A stretch of DNA of 5,951 nt, from the NCBI GenBank assembly GCA_903932565.1, contig CAIZGQ010000559.1:1-5951 (forward strand), read 5' to 3'. Below the pieces are notes generated by a model. It saw only the letters and a program-made list of their open reading frames with translations, had not been told where the DNA came from and made no database searches. The translations under genes and the position numbers were made by a program. The DNA is from an uncultured Hyphomicrobiales bacterium (GTDB lineage: Bacteria > Pseudomonadota > Alphaproteobacteria > Rhizobiales > Beijerinckiaceae). Positions 1 to 4,983 of the stretch are shown here, piece after piece. Position 1 is the first letter of the stretch, and each line of letters begins with the position of its first letter.

Positions 1-102
1 CCGGAAGATCTCGCAGGGCCGCTCTTGTTTTTGGCGTCACGTGCGTCCGACTTCTACACCGGCCATATCCTTTACGCAGATGGTGGCTATACGGCAGGCT
101 GA
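1..102 (+). CDS. Short-chain dehydrogenase/reductase, C-terminal fragment
   Basis: This is the 3' end of a gene that begins before the window; 33 codons in frame 1 are followed by a TGA at 100-102. The visible tail reads PEDLAGPLLFLASRASDFYT, then GHILYADGGYTAG. The pattern of a helix ending in FLAS, then (F/Y)xTGxxLxxDGG, is the classical C-terminal signature of NAD(P)-dependent SDR oxidoreductases, where the DGG turn closes the substrate side of the Rossmann fold. The catalytic Ser-Tyr-Lys and the cofactor glycines lie outside the window, so neither substrate nor cofactor can be read. Endings such as DGGYTAG are common in SDRs acting on sugar acids and 3-oxoacyl substrates, but that is only suggestive. 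It points the same way as the next two genes and may share their pathway, although a 55-base gap containing a hairpin separates it from the next gene. Confidence 0.85.
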   Translation, partial: PEDLAGPLLFLASRASDFYTGHILYADGGYTAG

Positions 103-118
103 TCTTCAACACACGCTT

Positions 119-140
119 CTTCGCCCGTACGCGGGCGAAG
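119..140. repeat. Perfect 9-bp inverted repeat, UACG loop, between SDR and dehydrogenase genes
   Basis: Arms CTTCGCCCG (119-127) and CGGGCGAAG (132-140) are exact reverse complements around the loop TACG. The hairpin starts 16 bases after the SDR stop and ends 17 bases before the first possible ATG of the next gene. In RNA the loop UACG fits the stable UNCG class, although the closing pair here is G-C rather than the usual C-G. No T-run follows, so a simple intrinsic terminator is not well supported. It could attenuate transcription, stabilise the upstream mRNA end, or be a degenerate copy of the palindromes seen at 2085-2114 and 5881-5900. Confidence 0.6.
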
Positions 141-157
141 GCCAATCCCTTTGACCG

Positions 158-1093
158 ATGCGGACACGAGCCATGGCAAACGCACGCAAACCCCGCATCG
201 CAATTCTTGGCGCAGGCCTCATGGGCCATGGCATCGCGCAAGTCTTCGCCGTGCGCGGCTATGATGTGGCGATTTATGACCCATCGCAGGCCGCGCTCGA
301 CAATGTGCGCGAGCGGATTGCGAACATCTGTCGCGATCTGGATGAAGACCCCACCTGCATCAGCCGCGTGCGGCCTTGGCCAGCGATTGACGATGTCGTG
401 CGCGATGCAGATTTTGTGGTTGAAGCAGCACTTGAAAATCTGGCCGTGAAGCAGGCTCTTTTTGCCGAAGTCGAAAGGCATGCACGGCCGGATGCCATCC
501 TCGCCAGCAACACATCCGTGATCCCGATCACGGCCATCATGGCCAACATCAAGGACGGCTCACGAACAGTCGGCACCCATTGGTGGAATCCGCCTTATCT
601 CGTACCGCTTGTGGAAGTCATCGGCACCGACCGCACGTCGCAAGCGACGATCGATTTTACGATGGCGCTTCACACAGCCATCGGAAAGACGCCGGTTCAT
701 GTGAAGAAAGATGTGCCGGGCTTTGTTGGCAATCGCCTGCAGCATGCGCTGTGGCGCGAGGCGATCTCACTGGTTGAGAATGGCATCTGCGATGCCAAAA
801 CCGTCGACACCGTCATCAAGGCGAGCTTCGGACGCCGGCTTGCCGTCCTTGGTCCTTTGGAAAACGCGGACCTCGTCGGCCTCGATCTCACGCTTGCCAT
901 TCATGAGACCGTGCTGCCTGCCATTGACTCGACGCCCGGCCCCTCGCCGCTCTTGGCGCAACTGATTGCGCAAGGCAAACTCGGCATGAAGTCAGGCGAA
1001 GGGCTTCAGGTCTGGTCTCAAGACCAACAAGCTGAGCTCCGCGCCAAGGTCACCAAGCATTTGAAGGCCGCACGCGCGAACGACATCAAGTAA
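158..1093 (+). CDS. 3-hydroxyacyl-CoA dehydrogenase family oxidoreductase (probable 3-hydroxy acid dehydrogenase)
   Basis: This is an NAD-dependent dehydrogenase of the 3-hydroxyacyl-CoA dehydrogenase superfamily, 311 residues, the usual size for single-domain-pair members. The N-terminal Rossmann domain carries GAGLMG at residues 18-23, followed by the acidic residue D41 ending strand 2, which favours NAD. Aligned by eye with human HADH, the catalytic set is present: S120 in SNTS, H141 in THWWNP, E153 in LVEVI and N192 in the NRL motif that opens the all-helical C-terminal domain. The stretch NPPYLVPLVEVI resembles the L-gulonate 3-dehydrogenase/lambda-crystallin and carnitine dehydrogenase branch more than the fatty-acid HFFNP branch, so a free 3-hydroxy acid is as likely a substrate as an acyl-CoA. 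A BKACE gene follows after 27 bases, which suggests this enzyme makes its beta-keto acid. The start is uncertain: ATG 158 has no close ribosome site, while ATG 173 (MANARKPRIAIL) is preceded by ACGAG and gives a more typical length before the glycine motif. Confidence 0.88.
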   Translation: MRTRAMANARKPRIAILGAGLMGHGIAQVFAVRGYDVAIYDPSQAALDNVRERIANICRDLDEDPTCISRVRPWPAIDDVVRDADFVVEAALENLAVKQALFAEVERHARPDAILASNTSVIPITAIMANIKDGSRTVGTHWWNPPYLVPLVEVIGTDRTSQATIDFTMALHTAIGKTPVHVKKDVPGFVGNRLQHALWREAISLVENGICDAKTVDTVIKASFGRRLAVLGPLENADLVGLDLTLAIHETVLPAIDSTPGPSPLLAQLIAQGKLGMKSGEGLQVWSQDQQAELRAKVTKHLKAARANDIK

Positions 1094-1109
1094 AACAAAA
1101 CAATCAAAC

Positions 1110-1115
1110 GAGGAA
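1110..1115 (+). promoter_or_regulatory. Ribosome binding site of the BKACE gene
   Basis: GAGGAA lies five bases before ATG 1121 in the 27-base space after the dehydrogenase stop codon. It is the clearest Shine-Dalgarno sequence on the plus strand here and fixes the start of the BKACE gene. No promoter-like sequence fits in the gap, consistent with co-transcription with the upstream gene. Confidence 0.75.
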
Positions 1116-1120
1116 ACGAC

Positions 1121-2074
1121 ATGACAGACGCGGCAAAGCCAAAGATTGCAGGCAAGGTCATCATCACCTGTGCGGTGACGGGCTCCATCCATACGCCAAC
1201 CATGTCCGATTATCTGCCCATCACGCCGGATGAAATTGCTGAGCAGTCCATTGCTGCGGCTGAGGCTGGTGCCGCTATCCTGCACCTGCACGCGCGTGAT
1301 CCGATCGACGGCCGCCCGACGCCAGACCCCAAAGTGTTCATGCAATTCTTGCCGCGCATCAAGCAGAACTGCGATGCGGTTGTGAACATCACGACTGGCG
1401 GCAGCGTTAAGATGACGGTTCAGGAGCGACTTGAAGCGCCACTGCTTGCATCGCCGGAAATGTGCTCGATGAATATGGGCTCGATGAACTTCGCGCTCTA
1501 CCCGGCAGCGGCAAAATACAAGACCTGGAAGCATGATTGGGAGAAGGACTATCTCCTGTCATCCGACGACAACATCTTCCGCAACACGTTCCGCGATATC
1601 GAGCACATCTACAATGTGCTGGGCAAAGGCCACGGCACCAAGTTCGAACACGAATGCTACGACGTCGGTCATCTCTACAACCTCGCGCACTGCCTTGATC
1701 GCGGCATGTTTCAGCCGCCGGTGTTTTTGCAGCTGATCTTCGGTGTGCTCGGTGGCATCGGTCCCGACATGGACAATCTGATGTTCATGAAGCGCACGGC
1801 CGACCGGCTGTTCGGCGATCAATATCAGTGGTCGGTGCTGGCAGCCGGACGTCACCAGATGAGCTTCTGCACCCAGGCTGCGATGATGGGCGGCAACGTG
1901 CGCGTCGGTCTGGAGGATAGCCTCTATGGCGGTGTTGGAACGCTGGCCAAGAGCAATGCCGAGCAGGTATCAAAGATCCGCAGGATTGTTGAGGAACTTG
2001 GATACGCCGTGGCGACCCCGAAGGAAGCCCGCGAAATGCTCGGCCTCAAAGGCGGCGATCGGGTGAAGTTCTAA
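1121..2074 (+). CDS. Beta-keto acid cleavage enzyme (BKACE, DUF849 family)
   Basis: BKACE enzymes condense a beta-keto acid with acetyl-CoA and cleave it to acetoacetate plus a new acyl-CoA; the founding member is Kce of lysine fermentation (3-keto-5-aminohexanoate cleavage). The 317-residue length is normal for a complete TIM-barrel member. Zinc ligands expected from Kce are visible: H55 and H57 in LHLHARD, and E265 in RVGLED. R261 and D266 in that motif match the Kce residues R226 and D231 reported as important for catalysis. NITTGG (89-94) supplies the conserved loop after the third strand. Residues about 131-170 (KYKTWKHDW onward) form a polar, aromatic-rich stretch that I think marks a subfamily and could shape substrate choice. 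Databases often label such proteins 3-keto-5-aminohexanoate cleavage protein, but nothing here indicates a lysine-fermentation cluster. The upstream dehydrogenase suggests a 3-hydroxy acid precursor. The family call is firm; the substrate is unknown. Confidence 0.93.
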   Translation: MTDAAKPKIAGKVIITCAVTGSIHTPTMSDYLPITPDEIAEQSIAAAEAGAAILHLHARDPIDGRPTPDPKVFMQFLPRIKQNCDAVVNITTGGSVKMTVQERLEAPLLASPEMCSMNMGSMNFALYPAAAKYKTWKHDWEKDYLLSSDDNIFRNTFRDIEHIYNVLGKGHGTKFEHECYDVGHLYNLAHCLDRGMFQPPVFLQLIFGVLGGIGPDMDNLMFMKRTADRLFGDQYQWSVLAAGRHQMSFCTQAAMMGGNVRVGLEDSLYGGVGTLAKSNAEQVSKIRRIVEELGYAVATPKEAREMLGLKGGDRVKF

Positions 2075-2084
2075 CAGCTTAGAG

Positions 2085-2114
2085 GCCCCTTCTCCCGCTC
2101 GCGGGAGAAGGGGC
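2085..2114. terminator. Long inverted repeat between convergent genes, probable bidirectional terminator
   Basis: GCCCCTTCTCCCGC (2085-2098) and GCGGGAGAAGGGGC (2101-2114) are perfect 14-bp arms separated by TC; counting the strained top pair this is a 13-bp stem with a CTCG loop. It begins 11 bases after the BKACE stop and ends 17 bases before the stop of the minus-strand aldo/keto reductase, a typical place for a shared terminator. Neither side has a proper T-run, so termination is inferred from position and stem strength. The core CCTTCTCCC/GGGAGAAGG is identical to the palindrome at 5881-5900, so it may also be a copy of a dispersed repeat. Confidence 0.6.
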
Positions 2115-2130
2115 GGCCAAAGTTTAACGC

Positions 2131-3129
2131 CTACAGATAAACGCTGGCCATCTGCGCTTCTGGATACCGCAGCCCTGCGGCCGCGCCCACCGGCACAAGT
2201 GCTGTGATGTGCGCAAGTTCATCTGCCGACAAATTCACCTTCAGTGCCCCGAGATTCTCGATCATACGGTCGCGACGCTTGGTGCCGGGGATGGCGATCA
2301 CATCCTCGCCCTGCGCCAGCAGCCAGGCCAGAACAAGCTGACCTGTGGTGCAGTCCTTGGCCTTCGCCAATTCATCAAGCTTGCGGACAATATTGAGATT
2401 GTGTGTCTGGTTTTCGCCCAGGAATCGCGGATGACGCTTGCGGGCGTCTGTATCCCCCATCTCATTCGGGTCGACACGTAAACCCGTCAACAGGCCACGG
2501 CCCAGTGGCGCATAAGCCACAAAGCTGATGCCGAGTTCCTTTGTTGTCTTGCGGGTTTCTTCCGCCTCCGCACGAAACAGCAACGAATATTCATTCTGCA
2601 CGGCGGCGATGGGATGCACCTTGTGGGCGCGCATAATTGTCTGCGGATTGGCCTCCGACAGGCCCAGCGCCTTCACCTTCCCCTGCTCTACCAGGCGTGA
2701 CATCGCGCCAACCGTGTCCTCGATCGGGACCGTGGGATCAATGCGGTGAACGTACCACAGGTCAATCACATCCACATTCAGGCGCTTCAGGCTGGCCTCA
2801 AGTGCGACAGGCACATATTCAGGTCGCCCGTCTGCGATACGGCCGTTCTTGCCGCCCATGTTGCCAAACTTGGTGACAATCAAGGCCTCGTCCCGGCGAC
2901 CTGCGATCGCCTTGCCCAGCAGTTCCTCATTATGGCCAAAGCCATACATGTCCGAGCTGTCGAGCATGGTGACGCCAAGGTCCAGCGCCTCACGAATGAG
3001 CGCAACCGACTCCATGTCATCGCCTGGACCATAGATGCCGGACAGCGACATGAGACCAAGCCCCATGGCAGAGGTGGGAAGGCCCGATGTGCCAATCATG
3101 CGCTGGGGCAGTTTCGTGCTGCGGGTCAT
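2131..3129 (-). CDS. Aldo/keto reductase, AKR13-like
   Basis: This is an NADPH-dependent aldo/keto reductase of 332 residues with a TIM-barrel fold and no signal peptide, so cytoplasmic. The catalytic tetrad is visible: D57 in MLDSSD, Y62 in MYGFG, K87 in VTKFG and H128 in WYVHRIDP. GLSEA (156-160) and IPGTKR (280-285) are the usual late motifs; the second contributes to the cofactor phosphate pocket. The HRIDPTVPIEDTVGAM segment and overall length resemble the AKR13 (YakC) group of general aldehyde and ketone reductases, so the physiological substrate cannot be predicted. The start at 3129 is supported by GGAG six bases upstream. It follows purK after 21 bases on the same strand and probably shares the purE-purK transcript, although it has no known role in purine synthesis. 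Transcription likely ends at the hairpin at 2085-2114. Confidence 0.92.
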   Translation of the reverse strand: MTRSTKLPQRMIGTSGLPTSAMGLGLMSLSGIYGPGDDMESVALIREALDLGVTMLDSSDMYGFGHNEELLGKAIAGRRDEALIVTKFGNMGGKNGRIADGRPEYVPVALEASLKRLNVDVIDLWYVHRIDPTVPIEDTVGAMSRLVEQGKVKALGLSEANPQTIMRAHKVHPIAAVQNEYSLLFRAEAEETRKTTKELGISFVAYAPLGRGLLTGLRVDPNEMGDTDARKRHPRFLGENQTHNLNIVRKLDELAKAKDCTTGQLVLAWLLAQGEDVIAIPGTKRRDRMIENLGALKVNLSADELAHITALVPVGAAAGLRYPEAQMASVYL

Positions 3130-3135
3130 GCTCGT

Positions 3136-3139
3136 CTCC
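3136..3139 (-). promoter_or_regulatory. Ribosome binding site of the aldo/keto reductase gene
   Basis: On the minus strand GGAG lies six bases before the ATG at 3129, inside the 21-base gap after the purK stop. It supports this start and translation from a purE-purK read-through mRNA. Confidence 0.65.
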
Positions 3140-3150
3140 GGGGCTGGAAG

Positions 3151-4275
3151 TCAGGTTTCAGGAAAGACCCTTGTCACATGGCCCATTTTGCGGCCGGGCC
3201 GCGCATCGTGCTTGCCATAGAGGTGCAGGCACGCGCCGGGCTCGCCCAAAAGGTCATGCCACTGGTGCACATCGGCACCAATCAGGTTTGTCATTTCGAT
3301 GCGACCATGGCGGCGCGTGGATCCCAGCGGCCAGCCACAGATGGCGCGAATATGCTGCTCGAATTGTGAGGTCACAGCGCCATCAATCGTCCAATGGCCG
3401 GAATTGTGAACGCGCGGCGCAATCTCATTGACCACAAGCCGCTCGACCTTTGCGCCGTCCGCTTTCTTGTCTTCGACCAGAAACATTTCAACGGCAATCA
3501 CGCCAACATAATCCAGCGCATCCGCAATGGTCTTTGCCATTTCCATGGCCTCGACAGCGGACTGTTCGCTGATCGCCGCCGGGGCACGCGTCACGCTGAG
3601 AATGTGATGATCATGCGTATTCTCGCACACATCCCAGGCGGCAAAGGCGCCGTTGATGCCGCGCGCGGCAATCACCGACACTTCCTTCACGAAGGGCACA
3701 ACCCCTTCCAGGATGCAGGGCTTGGCGCCAAGGCTGCGGTAAATCACGGCCAGATCAGAGCCTTCGCGCACCAGCGCCTGTCCCTTGCCGTCATAGCCAA
3801 AGCGCCGTGTCTTCAAAATCGAAGGACGGCCAAGCTGGGCAACACCGCGCGCCAGCCCACCTGCATCATCCACTTGATGGAAGGGAGCTGTGGGAATGCC
3901 AAGGTTGTTAAGAAACGTCTTCTCGACCAGACGGTCCTGCGTTTTGGCGAGCGCGTCCGCGCCGGGTCGCACAACGCGTGTTGCATTCAAGACAGACGCT
4001 GTGCGCGCTGGGACATTTTCAAATTCATAAGTCACGACGTCCACCGCCTGCGCGAACGCCGTCAAAGCGGCCTCGTCTTCATAGGCAGCAATTGTGTGGC
4101 GCGTGCAGACGTCAAAAGCCGGGCCAGACTCGGGCGCGAACACATGCACACGCAAGCCCAGCCGCGAGGCGGCCAACGCCAGCATGCGCCCCAACTGGCC
4201 ACCGCCCAGAATGCCGATGGTGGCACCCGGCTTGATGGCTTGGTCGGGCGAGGAGATCTGGCTGGTCTGGACCAT
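3151..4275 (-). CDS. purK: N5-carboxyaminoimidazole ribonucleotide synthase PurK
   Basis: PurK uses ATP and bicarbonate to carboxylate 5-aminoimidazole ribonucleotide to N5-CAIR in de novo purine synthesis. The 374-residue protein has the full ATP-grasp layout: an N-terminal pre-ATP-grasp domain with GGGQLGRM (24-31) and TYEFENVP (82-89); the ATP-binding loop with K155 and YDGKGQ (161-166); the metal/ATP site with E263 in AVEMF and NEIAPRVHNSGHWT (283-296), the signature of this family; then the small C-terminal domain ending HVTRVFPET. Length and motifs are those of a complete, active enzyme. ATG 4275 lies seven bases after the purE stop; its ribosome site is weak (TGAAAG in the end of purE), so translation is probably coupled to purE. 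Residues 1-17 before the first strand are variable and may be an extension. Confidence 0.97.
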   Translation of the reverse strand: MVQTSQISSPDQAIKPGATIGILGGGQLGRMLALAASRLGLRVHVFAPESGPAFDVCTRHTIAAYEDEAALTAFAQAVDVVTYEFENVPARTASVLNATRVVRPGADALAKTQDRLVEKTFLNNLGIPTAPFHQVDDAGGLARGVAQLGRPSILKTRRFGYDGKGQALVREGSDLAVIYRSLGAKPCILEGVVPFVKEVSVIAARGINGAFAAWDVCENTHDHHILSVTRAPAAISEQSAVEAMEMAKTIADALDYVGVIAVEMFLVEDKKADGAKVERLVVNEIAPRVHNSGHWTIDGAVTSQFEQHIRAICGWPLGSTRRHGRIEMTNLIGADVHQWHDLLGEPGACLHLYGKHDARPGRKMGHVTRVFPET

Positions 4276-4282
4276 GCGTGAT

Positions 4283-4825
4283 TTAAGCTTTCATGCCAGA
4301 CGCATCGACGGGATGCTCATCGATCGGATGCTCGCCCACCGATTGCGTCTGCGCCGCGCGATAGGCGTCGAGCCGCTCGGCCAGCGGCCCATTGTGCAAT
4401 GCCAGCACCGCCGCCGCCAGCAAGGCCGCATTGACCGCGCCGGCGCGCCCGATGGCAAGCGTTCCCACCGGAATGCCCGCGGGCATCTGCACGATGGAGA
4501 GAAGCGAATCCTGACCCGAAAGCGCCTTCGACTCGACCGGCACGCCAAACACCGGCAGCGGTGTCATGGCAGCGGCCATGCCTGGGAGATGGGCCGCCCC
4601 GCCAGCGCCAGCGATGATAATCTGGAAGCCTTCAGCTTTCGCCGTTTTGGCAAACTGCACCAATCTGTCGGGCGTGCGATGCGCTGACACGATACGGGCC
4701 TCATAGGGAATCCCCAGCTTGTCGAGGGTTTCCGCCGCGTGGCGCATGGTCGCCCAATCGGATTGACTGCCCATGATGATGGCAACCAGTGGCTGGGCTG
4801 ATGAAGCTGACTGAGTGGGGGCCAA
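4283..4825 (-). CDS. purE: N5-carboxyaminoimidazole ribonucleotide mutase PurE (class I)
   Basis: PurE moves the carboxyl group of N5-CAIR to carbon 4, giving CAIR, directly after PurK. The 180-residue protein carries the class I motifs: MGSQSDW (18-24) binding the phosphate and carboxylate, SAHRTP (47-52) with catalytic H49, the GAGGAAHLPGM loop (73-83) and PVESKALSGQDSLLS (96-110). The neighbouring purK agrees with class I, since class II (AIR carboxylase) organisms do not need it. The predicted start at 4825 is TTG, giving M-APTQSASSAQ before the first strand; I found no in-frame ATG between there and MGSQSD, and the upstream ribosome site (GCGAG about seven bases away) is poor. The C-terminus after residue 163 is an acidic, His/Pro-rich tail containing EHPIDEHPVD, a 15-base tandem duplication that looks lineage-specific. 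Confidence 0.96.
   Translation of the reverse strand: MAPTQSASSAQPLVAIIMGSQSDWATMRHAAETLDKLGIPYEARIVSAHRTPDRLVQFAKTAKAEGFQIIIAGAGGAAHLPGMAAAMTPLPVFGVPVESKALSGQDSLLSIVQMPAGIPVGTLAIGRAGAVNAALLAAAVLALHNGPLAERLDAYRAAQTQSVGEHPIDEHPVDASGMKA
4304..4333 (-). repeat. 15-base in-frame tandem duplication in the purE 3' end
   Basis: On the minus strand GAGCATCCGATCGAT (4333-4319) is followed directly by GAGCATCCCGTCGAT (4318-4304), with two mismatches. It encodes EHPID-EHPVD in the C-terminal tail of PurE, outside the conserved fold. Both copies stay in frame because the unit is a multiple of three. Confidence 0.75.
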
Positions 4826-4854
4826 GAGCGGATCTCGCTGGTGGATAAGAATGC

Positions 4855-4883
4855 GGCATAGACGACACGTGTGACATGCGCAA
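4855..4883 (-). promoter_or_regulatory. Weak candidate purE promoter
   Basis: Reading the minus strand, CTTGCGC (hexamer TTGCGC at 4883-4878) is separated by 17 bases from TATGCC (4860-4855), about 30 bases before the purE TTG start. Each hexamer matches the general consensus at only about three of six positions, but spacing and placement are right and alphaproteobacterial promoters are often this divergent. The 8-bp palindrome ACACGTGT (4865-4872) lies in the spacer and could be an operator. The -35-like sequence is part of the 15-bp tandem repeat. Transcript-start data would be needed to confirm it. Confidence 0.25.
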
Positions 4884-4935
4884 GCGGGCCTCGCGCAAGT
4901 GGGCCTGGCGCAAGCGGGCCTCGCATAAGCAGAGG
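4876..4935. repeat. 15-bp tandem repeat, three good copies and one degenerate
   Basis: Units 4876-4890, 4891-4905 and 4906-4920 share GCGCAAG(C/T)GGGCC at the same offset; a fourth unit, 4921-4935 (GCATAAGCAGAGG at that offset), is degraded. The array occupies the intergenic space between divergent purE and the NlpC/P60 gene and does not appear to be translated from either. Each of the three good units carries a CTTGCGC-like or related -35 sequence on the minus strand. Confidence 0.8.
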
Positions 4936-4983
4936 TGAGCTATCCCCTTGCCTGCTCGAACGTGTCAGGCGAAATCTAGTGCC

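Noticed and set aside
992..1534. Minus-strand open frame of 180 codons opposite the dehydrogenase-BKACE junction
   Set aside because: It is antisense to the conserved BKACE N-terminus, with no family resemblance.
2746..3369. Plus-strand open frame of 207 codons across the aldo/keto reductase start and purK end
   Set aside because: It is antisense to two clear genes and shows no domain or ribosome site.
3394..4281. Long plus-strand open frame of 295 codons opposite purK
   Set aside because: It lies wholly antisense to a gene with full PurK motifs, its translation is rich in His, Arg and Ala with no recognisable domain, and such frames are expected in GC-rich codon use.
4876..4935. The 15-bp array as a CRISPR array
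   Set aside because: The units are directly adjacent with no spacers, too short and imperfect, and no cas gene is present.
4948..4976. TTGCCT, 17 bases, GAAATC as a promoter giving a leaderless NlpC/P60 mRNA from ATG 4984
   Set aside because: The -10 match is poor and the spacing alone is not enough; the sequence could equally be the 5' coding part if TTG 4948 is used.
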